A stretch of 64,000 nt of DNA from Thuidium tamariscinum (Eukaryota; Streptophyta; Bryopsida; Hypnales; Thuidiaceae). Location of the stretch: assembly GCA_947034885.2 (NCBI GenBank), contig OX344750.2:32040821-32104820 (forward strand), given 5' to 3'. The notes beneath the pieces are model-generated. The model did not search any database. It was not told the DNA's origin and saw nothing but the letters and a program-made list of their open reading frames with translations. Position 1 is the first letter of the stretch. Each line of letters starts with the position of its first letter. A program made the translations under genes and the position numbers. This document shows positions 22,605 to 35,329 of this stretch, in pieces.

Positions 22605-25600
22605 TCAACTTACAAGTTTTATGTGCTTTGTATGCCACAATGCAGACAACCCCTTCGCATCTTCTATTTTTTGCATGTCAGGGTCTCCCGCAGGCATCAT
22701 GAGTGCCACCCCAAGATGCAAAATCGAGGTGACATCGACCTTCAGCCACAGCTCTGGAATGTCCTTGAAATGGAACTTGTATTCCCCTAGTAGTCCACTG
22801 ACCTGTCCCTTTGCCACCTTTTGACGTGTAGACCGTGGGTTGAAAAGGTATACTTTGTTTCCAATGTCAAACTGCAATATGCCAAGCGTTCAATCCATCA
22901 AAATTTGAGAAATAATTCAACAAGTATAAAACTAACAAATGACAACTTACGAATGTGCCACTTCACTGCTACTTGACTTCCTTTTGACTTCATCACGACT
23001 TGTGGATCGCCATTTGGCTATAATGCGACTATTTCGCTACTGATTTTTCACTTCATCATCACTTCTCTACAACTATTCACTCTTCATGTGAAATTAAAGA
23101 AAAAAGACAAATGAAGAAGACTTCTACCGTATTCAAAATTAATCTAGGGTTACATGAGCACCTTCTTAGAGGACGCCTCCCGTTGCTTCTTATTTGTCCC
23201 CACCGTTGCCTTCGCTTGAGAGTCTTGCTGCTTCTGCTTCTCCTGCATTAGACCAGAAAATTAATTAGAAATATTGTGAAACAAAAGGTGAGGGGACATT
23301 TACTCATTGCAACCACATGGATTGCGATTCCCCTCACCTTCAACAACATCAAGAAATTCATATGGTGACCCCTGTTGGCGTTTGGAGATCATGTCATCAA
23401 CTGATTCCTTCATTAACGATGGGTACTTCAACCGAAAGGCAGCTACAGAGGGACAGTCGCACAGAGCCTCCAGTATTGGCCACAGGTAGCACTTCAAGTA
23501 CTCCTTATCATCAGCCAATGAGATAAGCTCCGACACATAGAAGGGAAGATTCACAATGACATTTTCTGGGGGATTTCCAGCGACCCTACAATGTTTACTA
23601 TCTATGATGATAGTATTCTGAACATTGAATTCGGGCCACGCAGCATAAACTTTCGACAAACTCTTTCCCCATGTTGTTGGCGCTCTAGGCCCCCCATCCC
23701 CGAATTCACATTGCTTCCCCAACCATGTAAACAACGGACTGCAGTTCGGACCCCTGAATGGGCCAGTCATGAGGGTAGGAACCACATCTTCCATAAAAGA
23801 CATGCTCTTGCTGCCCCAGAAAGCCACTGCAAAGTGCTGAAAACAGCGGGAGAGGAATGGTTTCAGCCACGGCCTCAGTACCACTCTCCTCAAACTTGTT
23901 TTCAACGTTGGCCTGATTTTGGTGTTGGGATTCTTCTCACTAAGCAGGCTACAATCCAATAATGTTCCTTGTACATTCAACACTATTAACTTCAATGTCC
24001 CGGGAGAACTCGGTCCTGTCCCTTGACTTTGAATGTGTGAAGGGCTCTCTTTTGCCAAATCATTCTTAGGAACTATAGAGGCATCATGTACCTTCACTAG
24101 AGGTTTCACGCTCTTCTTCTTCTTCATCCGAGAAGGTGAATTTTCGAGGGGGGGATCTTAGATTGCCTCCACATGAGTCACATTTTCCTCCGCATCAGGC
24201 ACTGGCCGGCTAGAGTCCTCAGGAACTTTAGCTTTCTTCTTCGTTTTCTTCGGAGGGGTGCGAACTTCAGTGGCTTGAACATCGACATCCTCAACATTAA
24301 GCACGCTGTCTTCTGCATTCACCACTGCCTGGCTACTGTCCTCCTTCCCTTTGGCAGCACTTCCAACGGATGCAGCTTTGCACCCCTGTCCGTCTACTTT
24401 GTTGACGGCATCCTCCTGGGGTAATTCTTGAACATTCAAGGATCCACTGACAAGGCCTTCTTGAACCATGCTGTTAGACTTAGCATGGTTGCCTTTGTCT
24501 TCTTCTTGCACTAAAACTTGCACCTCGTCAAGGACTACATAGACTGGCGTTTCTTCATTTCATGTTCCGACATTCAGCTTCATGCACTCTTGTGGTGATT
24601 TGGTAGCTGATGTACCTCCATCATCTTGAACTTCATGCTGCACTTCAAGCATAGGAACAACATCAGAGTTTTGGATTGGAGACTTTGGCGGAGGCATAGT
24701 TCTCTCTTCAGACACTGGCTCATCTTCTACAGGGACGCCTTGCATTGATTCAGCGCGGCCAAGTCGACATGGAGGCGCTGGGTCTTCCTCCCGATTCACT
24801 ACCGTCGTCTTCCGAGGACCTCCTGCTTTTACAAGTTTTGGAAGTGCTTCCAGTTCCAACTCGTCCTCACATGGCAAAGTAATATCTTCTTCCATCGCCA
24901 ATTGATGAATCGAAAGCTTTCTCCTCTGTGACATATCCTCATCGTTATGGGCCTCCTTTAATTTGGACTGCCTATCCGGAATTTTCACTTGACTCATGAA
25001 GTTCTGGAACATATCGCGAAGTTCCTCGATAGCTGTAGATTGTGACGAGGCACTCTTCACAAACTGGTCCATCTTCACATCTACATCCTTCTTCCATTCC
25101 TCCATCACGGACATTGTAACAAATTCACCTCCTCCTGTGCTCTATTCCCAATAATGACATTGGCTTTAGCTATGAAAGTGTTATGAGTGCCACCTTCTCA
25201 ATGGATAAAATGAGAAAAAAATCAAGTGTTTCAAAAACTAATTCTGAACTCCAGTTAAACCTAAGACTGAAAACAAGAAACCGGACAACAACAGAGTGGA
25301 AAGCAAACAACATTGACTAACAACTGCGGCATCACTCGTCAACAACTACAGTATGACTTCCTAATGACTACAACGTCACTTCTATACAACTTCAGTATGA
25401 CGACAACATCACTGCCACAGTCATGGCTGAACATAGGAAGGTCCTCTATTGCAACCTTAATTCAGAAATGGAAGTAGCCCCTTTCTAAGAGTACAATAAA
25501 TGCATAAAAAGTCACACATGAACTTCTAACCTTTTCTTGACTAAACCCTAGAGCAAAAAAATGCTGACACAATATGTTCTGTAGACTTAAAAAGCACAAA

Positions 25601-27333
25601 CATGCCCTCCAGTAGTCCAGTGACATATGAAGTACCGAACTTGCACTCCAGAGGTCCTCTCAATATTCTTGGATTCATGTTATGATATTCAAGGGTGTGC
25701 TGAAGGAAGACATTCTACCTTCATTAGAATTCAAAATAGAACACCATGATTGAAAAGCTACAAAGGTTCAGGGCCACTCACTGTCCCTACTGTTTGATCC
25801 AGTGAAGTGGTATCGAAGCCCTTGACATCGTCATTCATTTGGAGCTTCTTACGTCTCCCGTCGTTGTCCTACATCCAAAACCAAAATAAATTCACATCAT
25901 TCTAACGAATGTGAGCACATACATTATCCCCATCTTATAATGAGTGCACTAAATTACAAATTACAAAAGCAAAAACAAAAGAATGTAGGCAGATGATAGG
26001 GGTTTGTAAGGTCCACTCACCAAGTGACCTTCCTTGACAGTTTTCGGTTTTCTACTCACTGCAGACATATTCCCCACACATTGTCGAGCAACAGCCATTT
26101 GTTCCGCCTTGAATTGTTGCTTCTCAGTTGACCAATAATGCTTCAAGCGCTTCCACTACTCCCCGTTGATTCGGATTGGGCAACTCTCAATTCCCTTCAA
26201 CCAACGGGCTTTCAACCGAGAGCGCTCCGACTTCATGTACTTCGTGATGAGTGTCCTGAATCCAATCATGCTTAGTGGATGTGGGTAGTACTGGAATTCG
26301 TTGTCAAGCGCATCCCTCAACTTCTGAATTGCCATGGGTGTCTACTTCCCATAATTGACAATGCTCATGTCCAGTATCTTTGGTACGAAGTTGCGAACTG
26401 CCTCATCCCAGGCACACTTCCCCACACAGGTGCTATCAATCTCACCATTCTCCAAGACCTGAAGGCGAGCCGATTTTGCTACACCTGATCGGTCAAAATC
26501 GGGTACAGTACGCTGTGGTCGCCGAAATCCACTATCTTGATCGTCCTCCGTAAGCAAAGACCCTGACCACTGAGACTGGTAAGGCGGAGGCGGCATTTGA
26601 GTCCACGGAGGTGCTACTTGCGACGGCTGCGTTGGCATGTAATGCCCGAGCACCTAATTCCACTACGGCAAATGCCCTGCGCTTTCAGGGGCAGAATCCA
26701 CCGTCGGAGGTCTTGGAGCATTGTACTTCTTCGAAGACTTCTTCTCCACTTGCATCCGACGTCGCTTCCTGGTCTTTGGCACAGGGATAGGGTCTTCCGC
26801 CTCCAACGAGATATCCTCATCGCTAGAGTCCACGACTTCCTGATCCGCCGCTGCAAGACAAAGAAACCACCAAGGCGAGTGCATTAGCATGGCCTTACAA
26901 TAGTCTCCAAGAAATGCCAAAATCGCAACAGTGGGCCCTCCCTCCGAGCTAGATAGAACTGAACCCTAAAACAACTACATTATTGGCAGCGGGACAGAAT
27001 TAAGAACCACTACCTGAACCCTAACTTCAACATCAAGAAACGTGATGCACATTTACCTGCCGCAAGTGCTCTCGACGTGGCCTCGTATTGCATATGGTTA
27101 CAAGCAATGCCTAGGGTCATCATACCTGCAGCCATGGCGTTCTCATTTGACTCTGTCGCTTCCGACGACGAATCTGTGTGGCCGCTCATTTGGTCTGCAA
27201 ATCGCACCTGCCTGCGCCTCGTTGAACCGCTTGTGTCCTTCCTCTTTGTCCGTCTTCTAATCGTGCAAGGCTGAGGTTGTCCTTCCTGTACGATTGTCTC
27301 CTTTGCAATATGCCTGTCCCTACAGGGATACAA
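22605..27333 (-). pseudogene. CACTA TnpA-like gene (Transposase_24 type), decayed
   Basis: The second gene of the CACTA element, on the strand opposite to the transposase. Exon 1 runs from about 27333 to the donor GTATGATG near 27130; exon 2 starts at 26850 after a TTGCAG acceptor. From 26340 to 25990 it contains a Ptta/En/Spm-type DNA-binding domain: MAIQKLRDAL, ERSRLKARWLKG, WKRLKHYWSTEKQQFKAEQM. A small exon lies near 25790-25869, then a long exon region 25114-23300, and a last recognisable piece at 22871-22605 with the layout of the En/Spm Tnp1-type C-terminal domain (GNKVYLFNP, AKGQVSGLLGEY, IEDAKGLSALW). In-frame stops occur at 26663, 26654, 26342, 26156, 24560 and 24158 (first base of each minus-strand codon is two higher); most are TAG. 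TnpA normally binds subterminal repeats. This copy is unlikely to make protein. Confidence 0.65.
23300..24127 (-). pseudogene. FCP1/NLI-type phosphatase-like segment captured in the TnpA-like gene
   Basis: A 275-codon stretch has the order of a small CTD-phosphatase (HAD superfamily) domain: LIVLNVQGTLLDC (motif I position), RPWLKPFLSRCF and VAFWGSKS (motif II), FTWLGKQC, WGKSLSKVYAAWPEFN (motif III Lys) and NTIIIDSKHCRVAGNPPENV (motif IV). The family removes phosphate from phospho-Ser/Thr proteins using a first Asp in a DxDGT or DxNG motif. Here that Asp is Asn (codon AAT), and the motif IV pair DD is DS, so catalysis is not expected. It lies between the TnpA DNA-binding part and the Tnp1-like end, in the same frame as the preceding segment. 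That placement suggests capture of a host gene piece. No intron was seen inside it. Confidence 0.6.
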
Positions 27334-30300
27334 TTATAAATGCATGCACACTATCTACAATCCAACAACCGATAACGATACTATTTCATTTGAAACTCGG
27401 CAAGTGGGCAACGTCTGCAATAGCCTACATACAATGTGTAAAGTGCAAAGTGGGTGCTAAACGCTAAAGCATCAAGTTCCAAGGAGGAAACAAAGAAATG
27501 GCTTATACTTTGCCCTTCTTGAGAGGAGGGGGTGCGCTTTCCAAGACAAGCACGCATTAAATGCAGGACTGTGTCTCCGTGACTACAACGTGACTTAGAA
27601 GAAGTCGCTCAAGAGTGAAGAGTCATGTTCTGTGACTTCCTCACGACAACAAGCTGACTGCAAAGGTGCTGACATGTTTGGCGGCGCTTAATAAATAAGC
27701 AATGCAACGGCTAACCCTACTGCGCCGCCAAACACAAAATTCCATGAGGAAAACTTCACTCACATTAGAAGACACACATTGAATTGAAGAAATGTGACGC
27801 CTTAAGGCAGTAACTGCCATAGATTGATTTCGGTGAACAAAAGAAGGGTTTGGGTACCCCTAAACCAGTTCTCCGATTTGAATGGGCTCTCACCATCACA
27901 ATGCTCCTATAGCGCACGTCAATTACCAGTGAAACTATAGTAGAGAAGAAGACGCTAAGTGATACTCCCGTCATTAAGTTTTCTATGCGCCTTTGAAGGT
28001 TCATTCGACCACTACTCGGAGAAATACACGCCTACACCGTCGCTCTCATTGTACTCAGGTATCGCTGTTCACATTACTCTTCTACTTGTATTGGAAATGA
28101 ATTGCGAAGATGGTGTTTGAGTTACTTACAATTCCTCTCTCGCTTCAACGGCAGGTCGCATTGCTGCCCGAACGATGGCAACATTCTCATCTCGTCGGCG
28201 CTCGTATTCCGACTTCTCCGGCGAAGGACTCTCCATCGGTAACAACTGATGATTTACAGATCGGGGCTGCTCTCAATGCAATTCCTCTCTCGCTCTACTA
28301 ACTCAAGAGAACGTCTTCAGTCGATCACACAATTGATAGAGGAATTGCAACTACGACTACTCGCAACGGAGACTCAAGGAAGTCGCGGGAGTGGGCTTCC
28401 TCTCCTTCGTCCAAGTACCTCAATTGCACATTGGAAATGAATCCCCTGCATGTTCAACAGCCAGGTTTCCATCTGAAATGCCAACTTGCTTGAGGGAGGT
28501 GGCTTTCATGATTGGGGAAGATGGTTCTGGCGGCTGACCATTAAATGCAGCAAATCACAGGTAATCACTAGTAATTATTGTAAACTACAGAGTTGTCCTT
28601 GAACTCCAAGTTCATGGTGTTCCACTCATTTGCATCTATCATTGGCTATGAAATAGTAATGATTAGATGGGACTTCATGTTGTGGGGTAGGTGTCAAAGT
28701 AGGCCTCCTTCTAATAAGTAATAGGTACACCTGGTAATTGAGTGATTTAATGGGCTTAGGGTCCACATTAGGCCTACTTAGAGGCCCAAAACTTCTATTC
28801 TACTGGTACCAGTAGCCTGGAAGTTAGAAGTCGTATGCGTGACTTCTAGGCTACTTGAAGAAGTCATTTCTAAGTAAAGACGTGACTGTTAGACAAAGAC
28901 GCACAGTTGGAAGTGTTGAATACCAAAGCTACTTTTGCGAATTTGAACACCCCCCATCCATTTTGGTTTGTGCAAAATTTTCTATCAATTTTTTCCCACT
29001 ACAAGAAGGATTTTGTGATTGTCTTCTGGAGTTTTTTCCCATTTCTATAGCGTATGTCATTAAACTTGTTGCATATAATTGCAAGTCCTTTGGCAATGGT
29101 TTGTAAACTCACCCATTCTATACAGTGGATGCAATGGTCATTTCATATTTTTTTTGTGGTAAAAATTATGGTGTTTCCATTTCTGCAGTGCTGTAAGTCA
29201 TTTTTTAATTCGTCAGCAAGAGTGCCAACCATCTACTTCTGAACCTTCTAAAATGTAAATACTCGTTCCTATATTTGAGTGCATTGTCCCTCATTCTTGG
29301 TTTGGAGAGTTCTTATCTTTACAGTAAAATGCACTTGTTTCTTGGTTGAAGTAGTACTTGTCAAGAAAGTTAAATGTTTTAGAAGGGTTGTAAACATGCT
29401 GCTCAAGTATAATTGAAGGAGCAATCTTAATTGTGAGTTGCATGTGTCATGAAGTTTCGGCAGTAGATGTGTAAAGATGTCCTTTGTCACCACCTTACTT
29501 GAAGGAGTCTCTAATTTGAATTTCAAAGCACATTTGCAAAGTGTGGAAACATGCTGACACAAGACTTCACCTTCTTGTAGAGAGATGGACCAAAAAGAGG
29601 GGGAAAGAATTTATTTTGTAATGCTGGATTGGTTGGCTCGAAGACACACATCTTGGGCTTTTCTGAATACAGCCAGTGTTGATGACATCCTTCTTTTTGG
29701 AAGACTTGCTATGTCAACTAAATCTGGTCTGCAATACCTGAAAGCATGGGAGGAAGTTCACACAATACGCATGAATTGAATATTATTATTCCAGTAATGA
29801 CTCTGAACTTCCTCACTTGCACTTCCGTTAGAAATTGTTGTCCAACTATCGTCTCTTGTTGTCTTGGTAATTTCTTGGTCTACTACTATGTGCCTTTTTG
29901 TTCTCTTTATCTATACATTTGTCCGTAATTGTTTATCTACACATGCAACCCTACCCCTTTCAACTTATATGTCTTTTCTCTTTATCATGTTGTATGTATT
30001 TTGTTTCTTGATTCCATTTTGAGTTCATACTGTACAAAGAACAAAAGTTCTTGAGCATGTTCCCAAACTAGAAATATCCTAGATAACATGTAATTCATAT
30101 CCTCTCAATTTGAATCTGTGCACAGTGAGAAGAAGTTCATGATTCCGCCGAGTGTGGATTGAGAAGCACTCGAACGCAATCACGTATTAACCAAGTCACA
30201 TAAGTCTACTTTTTCCTGACTAAATGAAGTCAATAGGAAGTCATACTGTGTAAGAAGAACTACAATATGACTATAGGAAGTCACTTTGAAGTCATTTTCC

Positions 30301-30507
30301 AAAACTGTCTTTGACATTAGTCCCTCCATGTAGGCATGCACTCCTTCTTTCAGTTGTAGTGGAACTAATGTCATTGCATGGCATGATGTGACTCCAGAGC
30401 AACAACAGTCACTCATATCCTTCATCTTGACAATGATACCTGCTAGGTTGCCCCTGTCTGATAGCCATAGGCAACAGCTATGAGATGAACGCCTGTGGAC
30501 CAGAGAG
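27334..30507. other. Central region between the two divergent CACTA genes
   Basis: About 3 kb without a convincing gene separates the starts of the minus-strand TnpA-like gene and the plus-strand transposase. It presumably contains both promoters and leader exons. Repeated GAAGTCATTTCTAAGT and AAGTCATTTT-like words resemble the subterminal repeats. Short ORFs at 28110-28440 and 29585-29779 are unrecognised. An AT-rich patch at 28900-29560 could be a further insertion. Confidence 0.4.
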
Positions 30508-33500
30508 GTGCAACGTGCTTCAGAATTGAACATCACAAGATTGCATTGCCCTTGCTGCAAATGTAGGGGCCACAAGCGACTACTCATTAGGAATGTTCGC
30601 GACCACTTGATTCAATATGGACGAGATCCACAATCACGTAGGTGGACAGGGCCAGGAACCTTGGATTCCTCTGATGAAGAGTGGGAGCGGGAATTCTGGA
30701 AGGAGCCAGAGGAAGTGACACCAAAAGTGGATGAAACGGTAGATGTTCGTGGTATGCTACAGCAGGCTTCCCATACAGTGGACGAGGTCCCATCCGTGCT
30801 GGAAAGATTTGAAGAACAAGTTCTTGATGCATTTGCAACAGTTAATTCCATCCAAGAAGACTGTATAGAGTTGGACACCGACGAGGGTGTTGACAGACAT
30901 GAGTGCCGTGATCCGCCGCACAAAGAGGATGCAGAGGAACATGATGATGCAAGGGAACAAAACTTAGACATGAGTGCCCTGGAGAAATCGATGGATGCTT
31001 TGTACGTTGGTGCAAGGTCCAGTAAATTAGCTGCAACAGTGCTCCTCATGAATCTGTGTATAGTGCATGATGTGAGTAATACTTGTGCTAACGAATTATT
31101 TAGCATCCTCAATCAACATTTGCTCCCCGAGAATAACTCCTTACCAAAAACATACCACGCAGCAAAGACCTTGACGGAGAAGCTAGGTTTGTCATACAAT
31201 AGCATTCATGCTTGTGAGAAAGGGTGCGTTCTTTTTCGTGGAGAGTATGCGGAGGCACTTCGCTGTCCAAAATGTGGCGGCCAAAGGTTTCGAGATGAGT
31301 GACGGAAGGCCTTTCCCTTGAAGGTACTCCGTCACTTCCCCATTATTCCACGCTTGAAGCGGATTTTTAGAAGCCCTACGCTGTCAAAGCTCATGGTATG
31401 GCATCATGAAAATCGTAGCGACCAAGAGGGAGGGGACGGTCTCGTGCGACATCCTTGTAATTCGAAGGCATGGAAGCACTTCCATGACAACGTAGACCCT
31501 ACTTTTGGAAGTGATCCGAGGAATGCTCACTTCGCATTGGCAGCGGATGGGGTGAACCCATTCAAACAGAACCGGTCCACTTGGTCAACATGGCCAATAC
31601 TGTTATTGAATTACAATGTCCCCCCTTGGCTTTGTACAAAGAAATTCTTTGTACTTCTCATCCTTCTAATTCCTGGAAAGGAGTCTGTGACGTCAGAGGT
31701 TTTTGATGTGTACTTAGAGCCAATTGTAGAAGAATTGTTGGAATTATAGGCAGGAATTCCTGCATATGACGTAACAAAGGATGAAGGGTCTAGGGAATTT
31801 CAAGTCCGTGCCATGTTACTGTGGACTATTCACAACTTTCCTGGATATGGGACAGTGGGAGGATTTGCCCATCAAGGATACGCAGCGTGTCCATGGTGCG
31901 GTGTGAATTTGGGTGCCGAACATTCGCAAGAATTAAACAAACAAACATATGGTAGAACACGGCGTTGGTTACCGGAGCAACATCTGTACAGGTCAGCACA
32001 AATGAAAGACCTTTTCAATGGGCAGATGGAGACCAGACCTAAACCTAGGGAAGTTACAGTTGAGGAGCAGTTGGAAAATGTGGCTGAATTTGAAGAATGG
32101 AAGAGCTCCGGCAACAGAGAAGGCAGCAAGGGAGACCCATCAAAACTCCATGGTTGCAAGCGTATGAGCATACTGTTCAGATTGCCTTGGTGGAAGGTGA
32201 GTTAATTAATATGGCTTACTTTGTAACCCATAAAAAAAGTTTACAGTGCAACAGAAGTGAATGGTGTATGAAAGTAATCATAGGAGTGATTAAGAAGTTA
32301 GAGGTCAGTCGAAGGCAGTTGCATTAAGTGACTTCGTTGAGTCATTATGTGACTTTGTTGAGTCATTATGTGACTTTGTTGAGTCATTGTGTGACTTTGT
32401 TGAGTCATTATGTGACTTTGTTGTGACTACCCTCAACCCCACAACTAGTTTGTGCTGTGAAGACTGTCGATGTTCCACAATGTCGGCTTCGTATTCTCTA
32501 GTTTTTGTAGACCAAAGTACTAATTGTTTCTTTCAAAAATTTCACATACCATGTGTAGGATCTTCTCATTCGAAACACGCTAGACCCAATGCATTGCGAA
32601 ATGAACTTAGCGAAGAACTTCTTGAAAACTATCACAGGAAAAAAAGACACTGTCAAGGTCAGGAGGGACCTCAGGAGGCGAAATATAAGAAAGCACCTTT
32701 GGTTGACTCCACACCCTCGTAAGCCTGGTAAGATGGTGAAGCCAAGAGCAAGCTATGTATTGACAGATGAGGAGTTTGAGAAATTTGTCAAGTGCATTGA
32801 ATCCTTGAAGACACCAAGCGGATATTCATCTGATATTGGGAAGTGCTTGAGGAAGAAGAATTTTGGAGGATTGAAATCGCACGACTACCATGTGCTGATG
32901 CAGCAAGTGCTTCCTCTTGCATTACGAGGGCTACTGAAACCTGGTCCTCGTTTGGCTATAATGCAAATGTGTAAAGTGTTCCGTCGCCTGTGCACTAAGG
33001 TTTACAACCCTGAAGATTTCGATTCACTCTGTGCAGACGTTACTGAGAGCATGGCATTGGTAGAGATAGAATTCCCTCCATCCTTCTTTGACATAATGAC
33101 GCATCTACCTTACCATCTCGCAAAGGAACTTGACTTATGCGGCCCAGTTAGTGCGAGGTGGATGTATCCAGTGGAGCGATACATGAAAGTATTAAAAAAT
33201 CATGTCCGGAATATGGCTCGACCGGAGGCATGTATGGCAGAGGGGTATCTCAAAGATGAGTGCATAGGCTTTGTTACAGAGTATTTGCAGAAGTTTGAAT
33301 CTACACAAAGACGAGTTTGGGACGAAGATGAAGAGTACGGGGATGCTGAAGAGGTCCTGCAAGGTGCAGGGAAGGTATATTTGATGTCCACTGCACTACG
33401 AGACCTTGCCCACGATTACGTCCTCATGAACGTAGTTGTCATGGAAGATTTGTATATGTAAGTGTTTTCATCAACCATTTAATAGAAAGTAATTTCTTCA

Positions 33501-34568
33501 GTCGATCATGTAGTTATGAAAATGGTATACAGTCTAACTGGATTGGCAGTTATACTTTGATGCACTGCTAGTCATAGAACACAACTTGTTCAGTGGCGAC
33601 TAAGTCATACAAAGTTGCTATAAAGTTGTCTTGAAGTCATTTAGAAGTCATGAACCAAAACCATTCTACGTCTATATCTATTCTGAAAATCCATAAAACG
33701 TTCATCACTTGTATTATGAATGTCTAATTCATATATCATTTTCTGCAAACGACTACAGATGAGCATTCAATAAATAATTTTTGTGGTATGAATGTAATGA
33801 TTACCTTGACATCATCATTTGTTTGGGTGGTTTCATAGGAAATGGAGGGATGAACAATTGGCAAATCCATCTACTCCAGCATTAGCGGATTGGATGGAGA
33901 GCACTGTTGGGAATTCTACTCTAGATATACGAAATCCTGACGACCAAGATCGCTTACTTCTCAGTAAGAAGCCATCCCAAAGAGCAAAGAGATACTCCCG
34001 TATTACAGCTTTTGGAAACCACTTCCGTGTAGACGATGCGAAGACTGCCGGACTTCGCAGTTACAATAGCGGTGTGGCGTCAATTTTTGAGTCGCCTTCT
34101 GAGAATGGTCGGGAATCGTCCGTGAACTACGTCGGGGTCCTCAAGAATATATTGTTGCTGGATTACGGAACTCTACATACACAGATCATTCTCTTGCAGT
34201 GCGAATGGGTGAAGCCTCATGACAACAGAGGGAATGAAAATTATATTCGAGACGATGCTGGATTCTTACTGGTAAACTTTCGGCATTTGCTACCTCGAAT
34301 GGCAGAGCCATTTATTTTCCCCAGTCAGGCCACGCAGGTGTTTTTTTCAAATGTTGTGGAGAAACTTGGTTGGAAAATTGTGTTACGAAAAGAGGCACGA
34401 CCGAAGCGGGAGGTTGTGGAGGTGACAGATGCCTTCATCACTACAACGTCTGAGAGCGCCGGTTTAATTGCTCCAGAGATGTGTCCAATTCCATCAGAGG
34501 TAGTGAGTCTTATTGGAGCCATTGAACTATCTGAGGAAGAGAATGTATTAGCACAAGAGGATTATTAG
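30508..34568 (+). pseudogene. CACTA TNP2-type transposase with DUF4218 and DUF4216, two in-frame stops
   Basis: Exons 30508-32196, 32559-33457 and 33839-34568, joined by GTGAGT/TAG and GTAAGT/TAG introns whose phases close, total about 1105 codons. The N-terminus has a transposase-associated zinc motif (CPCCKCRGHKR). The TNP2 core follows: LGLSYNSIHACEKGCVLF, RCPKCGG, MVWHHENRS, FALAADGVNPF, WTIHNFPGYGTVGG and the exon-2 start DLLIRNTLDPMHCEMN. DUF4218 covers exon 2 (LPLALRGLLK, PYHLAKELDLCGPVSARWMYPVERYM) and DUF4216 exon 3 (YVGVLKNILLLDYG). In-frame stops at 31300-31302 (TGA) and 31747-31749 (TAG, where the family has Trp) break it. The true 5' end is unclear: there is no good ATG, and an upstream TGA lies near 30480, so a leader exon is likely. 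Confidence 0.85.
32330..32425 (+). repeat. 21-bp tandem repeat in transposase intron 1
   Basis: The unit TTGAGTCATTATGTGACTTTG repeats about four and a half times, nearly unchanged, within the first intron. The unit contains TGACT/AGTCA words like those of the subterminal regions. Confidence 0.8.
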
Positions 34569-35329
34569 TTTCGTTTGTCACTTCCTTGCTACATCATACA
34601 TGCAGATCAATGTTGTCTTACTTGCACTGTAAGCATGTCCAACTATGTTGAACAATTGCAGAAAATGTAGTGATTTTCTTCATGTTTTTTCCAAGCATGT
34701 AAAGACTACATTTTTTGAGCTTCTTGTCCCTCCATGTATAAAAACTTTTAATTCCTAAACAATAGTATTCAATTGTGGCTCAAGTTTGGATGAACAAAAA
34801 TTCTATATTTATAACCCTTTGATGCAATGAACATGCCAAAAATGTTTACTTGCCAAGAAAATATGCTACAAGAGTGGGATAGTATTCATAAGTCATTTTG
34901 AAGTTGCTCAACAGTGACTTCTAGTGGGGCAATATGACTTGTGATGACTCCTGGGTAACTCATCCCTGCAGAATGGACATGTTAGCACAGTCACATCCAC
35001 GTAGACAAAGGAAAAAGACCTTCTTTATCCTTTAGTTAAAGAAAAGTCATTAAGTAGTTGTTAAGTAGCGACAAAATGTCACTGAGACCTTTTATGACGT
35101 TAAAGAATTACAATACTGATGAAAAATGCAAAAAATCGGGATTTTTCATCCCCTTTTCATCCACCAGTGACAGACATGACTAGAAAATGACTTCCTCGCT
35201 CTTTCTCATATCCACAACGTGCAATTAGAGAGGTACAATCACGCAGAAGTCATTTCATGTAACCACAGAAAAGGTGCTCGTGACTGCAAGTCACCGGAAA
35301 GTCACTTTTTACCCCATTTTCTTGTAGTG
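34569..35329 (+). repeat. CACTA right subterminal region
   Basis: Follows the transposase stop. It contains AGTCATTTTGAAGTTGCTCA at 34891 and several further AAGTCATT and GTGACTT words, ending with the terminal CCCATTTTCTTGTAGTG. No gene is present. It mirrors the composition of the left subterminal region. Confidence 0.7.

Larger units (their letters stand above)
17767..35329 (+). mobile_element. CACTA (En/Spm) transposon, complete, 17.6 kb
   Basis: The left end CACTACAAGAAAGTGGGG at 17767 is mirrored at the right end (CACTACAAGAAAATGGGG on the minus strand, ending at 35329). The three bases TTG flank both ends (17764-17766 and 35330-35332), the size expected for CACTA. A 28-base string beginning AGTCATTTTGAAGTTG occurs identically at 18092-18119 and 34891-34918. 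Contents: a 3.6 kb inserted element (18259-21878), a minus-strand TnpA-like gene (22605-27333) and a plus-strand TNP2 transposase (30508-34568). Without the insertion the element is about 14 kb. Both genes carry in-frame stops, so this copy probably cannot move itself. Confidence 0.9.
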
